DNA from: JAAYUH01 sp964640995 | GTDB taxonomy: Bacteria > Caldisericota > Caldisericia > B22-G15 | NCBI GenBank assembly: GCA_964640995.1 | Contig: CAZXJJ010000001.1 | Location: 434,001 to 498,000 of the forward strand | Reading direction: 5' to 3' | DNA length: 64,000 nt | Shown here: in pieces, positions 16,798 through 25,109 of the stretch | How positions within the stretch are numbered: the stretch's first letter is position 1 | Layout of the letters: the number at the start of each line of letters is the position of its first letter | Program-made: the position numbers and the translations under genes | Notes under the pieces: generated by a model | Database searches by the model: none | What the model saw: the letters and a program-made list of their open reading frames with translations, nothing else | Told to the model about the DNA's origin: nothing

Positions 16798-17267
16798 TAG
16801 TTAAATTTTATCTTAATGGAGAGGAAGTTAGTTTTGATGCTTTACCAGGAGAAACTCTTTTTGAACTTTTAAGAAGATATCACCATTATGAAGTAAAAGG
16901 AAATAATTGTAAAAGTGGTGAATGTGGTGCCTGTACTGTTCTTATTGATGGAGAACCTATTCCTTCTTGTTCCTATCTTGCTGGAAAAATAAATGGAAAA
17001 GATGTTATTACAGTTAAGGGAATTGGAGATTATGATAATCCAGATATAATTCAAAAAATTTTTGTTGATGAAGGTGCAATTCAGTGTGGTTATTGTATCC
17101 CAGGAATTATTGTTTCAGTTAAAAATTTGATTGATAAAAACCCAAATCCAACAGAAGAGGAGATTAAAATGACCCTTTCAAGCCATATATGTAGATGCAC
17201 TGGTTATGTTCAACAGATTGATGCTACAAAGAGAGTTATTAAAATTTTGAAAGGAGAGAATAAATGA
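16794..17267 (+). CDS. molybdenum hydroxylase [2Fe-2S] subunit, operon 1
   Basis: 157 residues with two 2Fe-2S clusters. The plant-type ferredoxin cluster is NNCKSGECGACTVLIDG plus PSCSYLAG; the helical-domain cluster is QCGYCIPG plus HICRCTGY. All eight cysteines are visible. It transfers electrons from the molybdenum site to the FAD subunit. It overlaps both neighbours by 4 nt, consistent with fixed stoichiometry. Confidence 0.96.
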   Translation: MIVKFYLNGEEVSFDALPGETLFELLRRYHHYEVKGNNCKSGECGACTVLIDGEPIPSCSYLAGKINGKDVITVKGIGDYDNPDIIQKIFVDEGAIQCGYCIPGIIVSVKNLIDKNPNPTEEEIKMTLSSHICRCTGYVQQIDATKRVIKILKGENK

Positions 17268-19597
17268 GCAGATTCATAAAAGAAGAAATTAAAACTCAAA
17301 AAAGAGTAATTGGAAAAAATGTTGAAAAATATGATGGTTTGCCTTTAGCAGCAGGAAACCCACTTTTTACAGATGATATTTATTTACCAAATATGCTTCA
17401 TGGGAAATTTTTGTTAAGTCCCTATCCGCATGCTGAAATTGTTGATATAGATGAGAGTGAAGCACTAAAAATTCCTGGAGTAAAACTTGTCTTATCTTAC
17501 AAAAATACTCCAAGAATTCCTCATACAACAGCAGGCCAAGGTTATCCAGAGCCATCTCCATATGATCATTTTATGTTTGATAAAAAAGTGAGATTTGTTG
17601 GTGATAGAGTATGTGCTGTTTGTGCAGAATCAGTTGAGATAGCAGAAGAAGCAATTTCAAAAATAAAGGTTATTTACAAAGAACTTCCCTATGTTCTTAA
17701 TCCTGAGGAGGCAATGAAAGGTGAGGTTGTTATTCATGATGAAGAGGAGACAACGGGAATTTATGATAAAAAAAGAAACATAATTTCTCATGTTGAGTTA
17801 AATATTGGAGATTTTGAAAAAGATTTCAATGAATCATATTATAAAATTGAAAAAGAGTTTTATATAACTCAACCAGTTCAACACACACCAATTGAAACAC
17901 ATATAACAATTACATATTTTGATGAATATGGGAATCTTGTTGTCAGAACAAGCACTCAAGTTCCATTTCATATTAGAAGAATTCTTTCAAGAATTCTTGA
18001 ATTTCCTATGAAAAATATTAGAGTAATAAAACCAAGAATTGGCGGAGGGTTTGGTGCAAAACAGGAGATGATTTTAGAAGATGTATGTGCATTAATGACT
18101 TTGAGAACAAAAAGACCTGTAAGAATTGAATATACAAGAAAAGAGGAGTTTATTGCTTCAAGGTTGAGACATCCATCAAAAGTTTGGGTGAGTTTAGGTG
18201 CAGATAAATCTGGAAAATTAAATGCAATTCAACTTAAAGTTTTATTAAATAATGGTGGTTATGGAACTCATGGACCAACAGTTTTGTTTAATTCTGGAAG
18301 TAAAACCCTTCCAATTTATAACAAAGCAAGAAGCGTTTCTTTTATAGGCGATGCTGTTTATACAAATCTTCCTGTTTCTGGTGCTTTTAGAGGTTATGGA
18401 GCAACGAATGGATATTTTGCTTTAGAGAGTGCTATAGATGACCTTGCAGAAATTATTGGTATTGATCCTATGGAATTAAGAAAAATTAATCACATTAGAG
18501 AGGGCGAAACTTCACCTGTTTTTGAAAAATTAGGTGAGGGAAGAGAGGGTGTTGTTCAATATATTGAAAGTTCAGGACTTTCTGAATGCATTGATATAGG
18601 AAAAAGAGAAATTGAATGGGAGAAGTGGAGAGGAAAAAGAGTTAAAAATGGAAGTTTTGTAAGAGGAGTAGGAATGGCAATTATGATGCAAGGTTCTGGA
18701 ATTCCACTTATAGATATGGCAAGTGCAAGAGTAAAACTAAATGATGATGGAACATTACATCTTTTTGTTGGAGCAACAGATATTGGGACTGGTTCAGATA
18801 CAATTTTAGCTCAAATCTTAGCAGAAGAGTTAGGAGTTTCATATGAAAAGATAAAAGTTTATTCATCTGATACTGATTTTACTCCATTTGATAAAGGAGC
18901 ATATGCTTCAAGTACATCTTATATTTCAGGTGGAGCAGTTCAAAAGGTAGGAAATTTAATTAAGAATAAAATTTTAGAGTATGCCTCAAAAATTTTAGAA
19001 GAGTACCCTGAAGATTTAGAGATAAAAGATGATTTTGTAATTTCAAAATTAACAGGGAGGAGAATAACCCTTAAGGAAATTGGTGAAAAAAGTTTTTATG
19101 ACTTTGAACAAGAACAAATAGAAGCTACTGCATCTTTTATATCTCCAAAATCACCTCCTCCTTTTGCAGCACATTTTGTTTTAATTGATGTTGACCTTGA
19201 AACAGGAAAAATTATTCCAATAAAATATGTTGCAGTTAATGATATTGGAACAGTTATTCATCCAAATCTTGCAAAAGGTCAAGCAATTGGTTCAATTGTT
19301 CAAGGTTTAGGTTTTGCTTTAACAGAAGAGCTTATATATTCAAATAGAGGAGTTCCATTAAATGCTAACTTTTTAGATTATAAAGTTTTAACCTCTCTTG
19401 ATATTCCTGAAATAATTTTTAAATTTGTTGAAACCTATGAACCAACAGGACCATTTGGATTGAAATCTGTTGCTGAGATTAACATAAATGGACCTGCCCC
19501 AGCAATAAGAAACGCCTTTTTAGACGCCACAGGCATAAAATTAAACCACCTCCCCTTCACTCCAGAACGAGTTTGGAGAGCAATTAAGAATAAATAA
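17264..19597 (+). CDS. molybdenum hydroxylase large (molybdopterin-binding) subunit, operon 1
   Basis: 777 residues, the usual size of the xanthine dehydrogenase/CO dehydrogenase-type large subunit. Domain 1 begins GKNVEKYDGLPLAAGNPLFT. Cofactor-binding motifs are IGGGFGAKQEM, SGAFRGYGATNGYFALES, GATDIGTGSDTILAQILAEE and GAYASSTSYISGGA. GLKSVAEINING near the C terminus supplies the catalytic Glu. No CO dehydrogenase active-site loop (AYRCSFR-like) is seen, so an N-heterocycle hydroxylase is favoured over CO dehydrogenase. Given the nearby nucleoside genes, xanthine or hypoxanthine is the likely substrate (inference). No molybdenum cofactor genes are in the window. Confidence 0.93.
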   Translation: MSRFIKEEIKTQKRVIGKNVEKYDGLPLAAGNPLFTDDIYLPNMLHGKFLLSPYPHAEIVDIDESEALKIPGVKLVLSYKNTPRIPHTTAGQGYPEPSPYDHFMFDKKVRFVGDRVCAVCAESVEIAEEAISKIKVIYKELPYVLNPEEAMKGEVVIHDEEETTGIYDKKRNIISHVELNIGDFEKDFNESYYKIEKEFYITQPVQHTPIETHITITYFDEYGNLVVRTSTQVPFHIRRILSRILEFPMKNIRVIKPRIGGGFGAKQEMILEDVCALMTLRTKRPVRIEYTRKEEFIASRLRHPSKVWVSLGADKSGKLNAIQLKVLLNNGGYGTHGPTVLFNSGSKTLPIYNKARSVSFIGDAVYTNLPVSGAFRGYGATNGYFALESAIDDLAEIIGIDPMELRKINHIREGETSPVFEKLGEGREGVVQYIESSGLSECIDIGKREIEWEKWRGKRVKNGSFVRGVGMAIMMQGSGIPLIDMASARVKLNDDGTLHLFVGATDIGTGSDTILAQILAEELGVSYEKIKVYSSDTDFTPFDKGAYASSTSYISGGAVQKVGNLIKNKILEYASKILEEYPEDLEIKDDFVISKLTGRRITLKEIGEKSFYDFEQEQIEATASFISPKSPPPFAAHFVLIDVDLETGKIIPIKYVAVNDIGTVIHPNLAKGQAIGSIVQGLGFALTEELIYSNRGVPLNANFLDYKVLTSLDIPEIIFKFVETYEPTGPFGLKSVAEININGPAPAIRNAFLDATGIKLNHLPFTPERVWRAIKNK

Positions 19598-19625
19598 ATT
19601 AATTAAACAAATATATATAAAAATT

Positions 19626-20391
19626 ATGAACAATAAATATTATTTAAATGAACTTATGTCAATATTTAAATACGATGTTACTGTTAAATTTTAAATATGA
19701 TGTTACTGTAAAATCAATATATGAAAAAATTTACGCTTTATGTTATCATAATGAAGCATATGATGTCAAAAATGAAATGATTAAAAGGAATTTCGATTTT
19801 ACATGAATCTCAGAAGATATTTCAAAACCAATTTGTGTTTATATTATAAGAGATGAATTAAATACAGGTAAATGTATTGAGTATAAAAGAGATTTTAAAG
19901 TTGATGATGTAATTTCTGATTCTACCTCATTAATTGAAGTTATTGAATTACTAAAGGATAAAAAGTTTTTATTTGTGATTGAGGAAAACGAAGTAAAATT
20001 TATTGTAACTAAAACAGACTTAAACAAACAAGCAATTAGAATATTATCTTTTGGTTTAATAAATTTATTTGAAATTTACTTAGAGATTTTAATAGAAGAG
20101 ACTTATCCTAATGATTCATGGTTAGATTTTTTAAACAATAATAGACTAGAAAATTTAATTAGTTTATATGATAATCAAAGAAAAAATAATATAGAACCTT
20201 TTAAAATAGACTGTGCTCAATTATGCGACAAAATGGATAAAATTCTAAAAAATTATGATATATTTAAAACAATATTTCAAATTGGTTCAAAAAGATTATT
20301 AGAAGATAAATTAGATAATATTGAAAAGCTAAGGAACGCTATTGCTCATGCGCATGAAGTCAATAAATATTTTTCAATGGATGAATTTTAG
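19626..20391 (+). pseudogene. decayed CBS-domain protein with HEPN-like C-terminal part
   Basis: Joining frames gives about 250 residues. The N-terminal part is followed by a CBS-like unit (VDDVISDSTSLIEVIELL then FLFVIEENEVKFIVTKTDL) and a helical C-terminal domain ending KLRNAIAHAHEVN, the RNxxxH pattern seen in HEPN-type domains. Two lesions break it: a 25-bp tandem duplication at 19665-19714 shifts the frame, and TGA at 19804-19806 interrupts FDFT-ISEDIS (probably from TGG). The last 138 codons (19975-20391) remain open. Intact relatives are hypothetical proteins of unknown role. The CBS/HEPN reading is from pattern only. Confidence 0.7.
19665..19714 (+). repeat. 25-bp imperfect tandem duplication causing a frameshift
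   Basis: Copies at 19665-19689 and 19690-19714 match at 23 of 25 positions (core GATGTTACTGT). Because 25 is not a multiple of three, the duplication moves the reading frame of the CBS-type gene. The two mismatches show it is not brand new. Confidence 0.85.
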
Positions 20392-20440
20392 AAATAATAT
20401 TAGATTTAAAAGAGTTTAATTTTAAAATAGAGAATTATTT

Positions 20441-20475
20441 AAAAAATAAGAGGGAGAGATTTTCTCCCTCTTATT
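20441..20475 (-). terminator. intrinsic terminator of the transketolase operon
   Basis: A 13-bp perfect stem (arms 20445-20457 and 20463-20475, AATAAGAGGGAGA) closes a 5-nt loop. On the minus strand it is followed by a run of T residues, 26 nt past the transketolase stop. Confidence 0.88.
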
Positions 20476-20500
20476 AGTCTGTTAATTTTAAACTGTTATA

Positions 20501-22813
20501 TTAAATGTTAAAGAAATCTTTGATTTTCTTTAGTCTTTTTTCCTTGTCCATGGCGAATTTTTTGATGCCTTCGAAGATGTGTTCTTTTGTGAGATGTGCC
20601 TCTTCAAGAACATCTTCAACTGTACCACCAGTTCTCCATCTGTTATCCCAATCAGATGACATTGAATATTCCTCATTTACCTTTGAGAAGAGCCAATCAC
20701 TCATATTTCTTAAGCATTCATTTGTGATAACCATTGAGTTTGCCCAATCCTCTTTTGGTAAAACCTTATTTCTGTATTCTTCACTCTCTAACATAAACAA
20801 TTCATAAGAACTTGCAACAACTATTTTTACATTAATTCCTTCTTCTTTGAATTTTGGAAGAATTTTTACAATTTCATTAACTGGACTTGTTCCTTGAACA
20901 ATAACTGTTCCCATTTTTTCTTTATTCGGTTCATAATCTCTTAAAATATATGCACCATGTGCTGCTTCAAAATGACTTGGAATTCCTAACTTTTCTCTGT
21001 CTGGAATTTCAATTGGTGGTCTTGTGAGATGTAAAACAATTATTGGAACATCCTCTTTAAGGGCTCTTCCCAATAATACTGGAACTTCATTATATTCCCA
21101 AGGATATAAACTTATAACTTGTCCTTTTGGAAATAGTTTTGTTACTCCTGTTGCAAAAATTCCAAAATGAGTTCTTGAGTCATCCGCTGTCTCAGGTCCA
21201 GAGTGTCCTGCAACCCAAAGCACTTTTCCAACTTTTATTGGACAATCTTGTGCGAGTTGTGAGAAAAGTCTCATCATTCCATATTTTAAATAAGCAAATG
21301 AACCATAAGTTGAACATGCAGAGTAATAACCAACAAACTCTTTGTATGGATCTTTTGCTATATTTACTGTTTCAATCCCAACACATATTCCAGAATTTAC
21401 AAACTCTGTGATTTCTTGAGGAAGAAGAACACCGTCAATATTTTTTTCTTTATCATACCAACCAAGACCTGGGAAATCTCCAAATGTAAGTCCAAAACCA
21501 TCAATATTTGTAGATTCTGTTAAATCAGCAGACATTGCTATAAATAGAGGTCTTCCATATTTTTTATATGTATAAGCATTTATCCATGCGCCCCATTTTC
21601 TTAAAGCAGCCCTGTTTGGTTGTTTTTCTCCAGGTTTTGCCCAAATTTCAGGTGGATAATTTTTGAAATCATAAATTGTCTCATCAAGAATTGGATTTCT
21701 ATCTCTATCTATTCTTGAAGTTTCAATGTGGTCTGGGACTTTTTCTGCCAATTCAACTAATCTGTCAGCAATAAACCTATAAACTTCTTTATTTTCTCTT
21801 AAAACAGAAATAACAACTTCGATATTTTTTTCAAACTGCTTCATTCTTTCTTCATAGGTTGGTGGAGGTGGTTCCATAAAACCATCAAATTTAACTCCAT
21901 ATTTTTCTTGGAAAGGTGCCTTTGTTTGCCAAAAGATTTCTGAATTCATTGGATGAGGAACACCATGTGATTTGTTATCATATTTCAAGTAATCTCTTCC
22001 CTTTTTTGTTTTAAAATAAGCAACATTTGGAACATTCTTTTGAATATTTCCAAACAAATCTTCGATTGTTTCAAGAACAGAAGGAAAGTCATTTCCATTA
22101 AGAGTTCCAACAACTCTCCATCCATGACATCCAAACCACTCTTTAGGTGTATTTGGTACAGTTTCAGTAAGAGGATGGTCATCTATTCCAAAATTGTTCC
22201 AATCTATCAAGAAAAATAGATTATCAAGTCCCAAAGCCCATGCTGAATTCATTGTTTCATGTGCTCCACCTGGAGTAAGTCCTGCGTCTCCCTCAAAAAC
22301 AACTACCTTAACACCTTCTGCACCCATTTTTTTAAGAGCAATTGCTTCACCAACAGATGCTGTGATTCCATGACCAGAAGGACCTGTGTTGAATTTCAAT
22401 AGAAGTGTTTTTCCCCCCATTTCTGCATGTCCAGGAAGACCACCTCTTCTTCTAAAAGTGAGAAGATCTTTTGGATAAAGAGTTTGCTCCTCGTTTTTTG
22501 GAAGATATCTTGGGTCTCTTGTCTCTTCATATCTTAATCTCATCGCTTCATTAAAGACAGCAAGAGTTGCATAAACAAGCGGAATTGTGTGCCCTGCAGC
22601 AAGAATAATTCTGTCATTGAATGGTTTTGCAGGGTCTCTTATATCATATCTTAAGTGTTTTGAAAGAAGAGTTGAGACAAACATGTGAACTTTTGACCTT
22701 GAGCCACCAGGATGACCACTTTGCCTATAATTTAACATTAAATCAATTAATTGATCAACTAAATCTTTAACAACTTCTAACTTTTGAACCTCATCTAAAT
22801 TAACTTTTTCCAT
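20501..22813 (-). CDS. tkt: transketolase, long form
   Basis: 770 residues, over 100 longer than the typical ~630-670. The thiamine-diphosphate domain is clear: RQSGHPGGSRSKVH, GPSGHGITASVGEAIALK and the metal motif GDAGLTPGGAHETMNSAWAL...DWNNFGID. The pyrimidine-binding half has IDGFGLTFGDFPG, FVGYYSACSTYGSF and SGPETADDSRTHFG, the DDxTH-type substrate segment. It moves two-carbon units between sugar phosphates and would connect ribose-5-phosphate from nucleosides to glycolysis. It follows an aldehyde dehydrogenase gene by 30 nt and ends at a strong terminator. The extra length may reflect a dihydroxyacetone synthase-like or lineage-specific subfamily; which one cannot be decided here. Confidence 0.9.
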   Translation of the reverse strand: MEKVNLDEVQKLEVVKDLVDQLIDLMLNYRQSGHPGGSRSKVHMFVSTLLSKHLRYDIRDPAKPFNDRIILAAGHTIPLVYATLAVFNEAMRLRYEETRDPRYLPKNEEQTLYPKDLLTFRRRGGLPGHAEMGGKTLLLKFNTGPSGHGITASVGEAIALKKMGAEGVKVVVFEGDAGLTPGGAHETMNSAWALGLDNLFFLIDWNNFGIDDHPLTETVPNTPKEWFGCHGWRVVGTLNGNDFPSVLETIEDLFGNIQKNVPNVAYFKTKKGRDYLKYDNKSHGVPHPMNSEIFWQTKAPFQEKYGVKFDGFMEPPPPTYEERMKQFEKNIEVVISVLRENKEVYRFIADRLVELAEKVPDHIETSRIDRDRNPILDETIYDFKNYPPEIWAKPGEKQPNRAALRKWGAWINAYTYKKYGRPLFIAMSADLTESTNIDGFGLTFGDFPGLGWYDKEKNIDGVLLPQEITEFVNSGICVGIETVNIAKDPYKEFVGYYSACSTYGSFAYLKYGMMRLFSQLAQDCPIKVGKVLWVAGHSGPETADDSRTHFGIFATGVTKLFPKGQVISLYPWEYNEVPVLLGRALKEDVPIIVLHLTRPPIEIPDREKLGIPSHFEAAHGAYILRDYEPNKEKMGTVIVQGTSPVNEIVKILPKFKEEGINVKIVVASSYELFMLESEEYRNKVLPKEDWANSMVITNECLRNMSDWLFSKVNEEYSMSSDWDNRWRTGGTVEDVLEEAHLTKEHIFEGIKKFAMDKEKRLKKIKDFFNI

Positions 22814-22843
22814 AAAATCTCCTTAAAAAAGTTTTTTGGTTTA

Positions 22844-24397
22844 TTATTCACCTAAATAATGTCCAATTGATTTTGCTTGTAAAAAGAGAAGCAAATAATC
22901 TGGACCTCCTGCCTTTGAGTCTGTTCCAGACATATTGAATCCACCGAATGGATGAACTCCTACAAGAGCACCAGTACATTTTCTATTAATATAAAGATTT
23001 CCACAATGCATCTCTCTCTTTGCTTTTTCTATTTTTTCTTTATCTCTTGTATATATCGCACCAGTTAATCCATATTCAGTGTCATTATACATTTCAATAG
23101 CTTCATCAAGATTCTTATATTTTACAATTCCGACAACAGGTCCAAAAATTTCTTCTTTCATTAATCTTCCTTTTACATCAACATCTATAAATAAAGTTGG
23201 TTTTATGAAAAATCCTTCTTTATTTTCAAATGGTTCACCACCAAGAAGAAGTTTTCCCTCTTTTTTACCAATCTCAATATAAGACATTATTTTATTAAAA
23301 GATGCTTCATTTATAACTGGACCAAGATAGTTTTCAAAGTATTTTGTTGGTCCAATTTTTATCTCACTTACTTTTTTGACAAATTTATCCAAAAATTCAT
23401 CATAAATTTTTTCATGTAAGAATAATCTTGAAAGAGCTGAACATTTTTGACCTTGAAATCCGAATGCTGAGTGAAGACATCCCTGAACCGCACTATCAAT
23501 GTCTGCATCATCTTCAACTATAATTCCATTTTTTCCACCCATTTCAGCAACAACTCTTTTTATCCAAATTTGTCCTTCTCTATGTTTTCCTGCCTCTTCA
23601 ACTATACGAAGTCCAACTTCTTTTGAACCTGTAAATGAGATAAATCTTGTTTTTGCGTGTTTAACAAGATAATCTCCAACTGTTGAACCAGGACCAGTTA
23701 CAAGATTTACAACTCCAGAGGGAAGTCCAACTTCTTCTAATACTTCCATAAATTTTGTTGCAATAAGGGGTGCATCACTTGATGGCTTTAATACAACAGT
23801 ATTACCTGTTACAATTGCTGATGTTGTCATTCCAACTAAAATTGCAAGTGGAAAGTTCCATGGTGGAATTACAGCACCTGCTCCAAGAGGAATATAAAAC
23901 ATCTCATCTTTTTCGTTATCCCATTGTGTCACTGGTTGACCTTTATCATATTTTAGGGCCTCTCTTGCATAATATTCACAAAAATCAATTGCTTCAGCAG
24001 TATCAGCATCTGCTTCAAACCAATTTTTTCCAACTTCAAAAATCAAATAAGAATTAAACTCAAATCTTCTTTTTCTTAAAGTGTCTGCAATTTTAAATAA
24101 ATACTCCGCTCTTTTTTCTGCACTGACATATTTCCATGTTTTAAAGGCGTACCAAGCAGTTTTCAATGCTTCTTCTGTATGTTCTTCTTTACCTTTTTGG
24201 AATAGACCAATTACTTCATCTTTTTTTGAGGGATTAATTGATTTAAATTTTTCATCTGATTTTACTCTTTTGCCCCCAATAATCATTTCATACTCTTTCC
24301 CAAACTCACTCTCAGTTTTTTTAATTGCTTCTTCCATAAGTTTTCTTACTTCTTCATTTTTGAAATCAACTAATGGTTCATTTTGAAACTCCTTCAT
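22844..24397 (-). CDS. rocA: aldehyde dehydrogenase, 1-pyrroline-5-carboxylate dehydrogenase type
   Basis: 517 residues, matching the RocA-type P5C dehydrogenase that oxidises glutamate-gamma-semialdehyde to glutamate with NAD. VIPPWNFPLAILVGMTTSAI, LKPSSDAP, ISFTGSKEVG, the catalytic Glu in VAEMGGKNGIIVEDDAD, and the catalytic Cys in GQKCSALSR are all present, with VHPFGGFNMSGTDSKAGG near the end. A good SD (AGGAGGG) precedes the ATG. It shares an operon with transketolase, an unusual pairing. The broad ALDH family means another aldehyde substrate is possible, though the Cys and C-terminal contexts favour P5CDH. Confidence 0.88.
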   Translation of the reverse strand: MKEFQNEPLVDFKNEEVRKLMEEAIKKTESEFGKEYEMIIGGKRVKSDEKFKSINPSKKDEVIGLFQKGKEEHTEEALKTAWYAFKTWKYVSAEKRAEYLFKIADTLRKRRFEFNSYLIFEVGKNWFEADADTAEAIDFCEYYAREALKYDKGQPVTQWDNEKDEMFYIPLGAGAVIPPWNFPLAILVGMTTSAIVTGNTVVLKPSSDAPLIATKFMEVLEEVGLPSGVVNLVTGPGSTVGDYLVKHAKTRFISFTGSKEVGLRIVEEAGKHREGQIWIKRVVAEMGGKNGIIVEDDADIDSAVQGCLHSAFGFQGQKCSALSRLFLHEKIYDEFLDKFVKKVSEIKIGPTKYFENYLGPVINEASFNKIMSYIEIGKKEGKLLLGGEPFENKEGFFIKPTLFIDVDVKGRLMKEEIFGPVVGIVKYKNLDEAIEMYNDTEYGLTGAIYTRDKEKIEKAKREMHCGNLYINRKCTGALVGVHPFGGFNMSGTDSKAGGPDYLLLFLQAKSIGHYLGE

Positions 24398-24431
24398 AAA
24401 TCCCTCCTATGTTAAAAAATTACCGAATTAA

Positions 24432-24440
24432 ATTTTATCA
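24432..24440 (-). promoter_or_regulatory. extended -10 promoter for the aldehyde dehydrogenase-transketolase operon
   Basis: On the minus strand TGATAAAAT (24440-24432) is an extended -10 element. Transcription would start near 24425, leaving room for the SD at about 24405-24411. No good -35 is visible. Confidence 0.4.
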
Positions 24441-24472
24441 CATTAATTCAAAAAAAGAAAAGAAAGTTATTT

Positions 24473-25062
24473 TTATTTTGCTAAATTTCTTTTTCTTTTG
24501 ATTTCAAGAAAAATAATTAACCAAAATAGTGAGGAAAATAAGATTATTCTCTCAAAAAGACCTAAATAAGTTTTAGAATTATAAACAAATATCCCCAAAG
24601 TTGAAAGATTCAATACTTTAAAAAAACTCATCAACTTAATAATTTTAGATTTGTCTATCAAAACTATTAATAAAAGAAAAATTATTGAAATAAAATATGT
24701 ACTATATGCAAATATAAGATGTTATTTATCTTCCATATTATTATATATTATACAAAATTTCTTTAGGAATAGGTGAATTATTATAAAATGAGATTAAAAT
24801 GAAAGAAATTCCAATTAAAAAAGAAAAAAAAATAAATATATTTTATTTTTTATATTTAATAAAAAATCAAAAATAATGCTTAATCCTAAAATAAAAAAGC
24901 TAAATTCATTATCCATGCATGTGGAGCATTCTGTGCTCCTAATTTACTTATCGTGTGAAATAATCTGTTATAACCTTTAAATGTAAAATAGGGCAAAATA
25001 ATATTTGTAAATAACATTAAAATTGAACCAGTTAAAATAAATCTAATATTTTTAACTTTAAT
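24473..25062 (-). pseudogene. decayed DUF998-like membrane protein
   Basis: Reading the minus strand through frame changes gives a six-helix-like protein. It starts IKVKNIRFILTGSILMLFTN, continues GYNRLFHTISKLGAQNAPHA, GLSIIFDFLLN and LIGISFILISFYNN, and ends YLGLFERIILFSSLFWLIIF. The H-x-SxLG...NP and C-terminal GLFERI patterns resemble DUF998. Frameshifts occur near the SLGL-type segment and stops follow in the middle. AGGAG is present at about 25070-25074, but the first codon reads ATT, not ATG. The last 62 codons (24473-24661) remain open. The family call is by pattern and moderate. Confidence 0.6.
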
Positions 25063-25109
25063 CTAAAAACTCCTTAAATTTTAAAATTTATTTAATTGTA
25101 TCAAATTTT

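Noticed and set aside
17264..19597. Aerobic CO dehydrogenase
   Set aside because: The large subunit lacks the CoxL-type AYRCSFR active-site loop; a heterocycle hydroxylase fits better.
19975..20391. Intact 138-residue gene
   Set aside because: The frame continues upstream through a TGA and across a duplication with coherent CBS-like sequence, so the short frame is only the surviving 3' part.
24473..24661. Intact small membrane protein of 62 residues
   Set aside because: It continues upstream in shifted frames as a longer membrane protein, so it is better read as the tail of a pseudogene.
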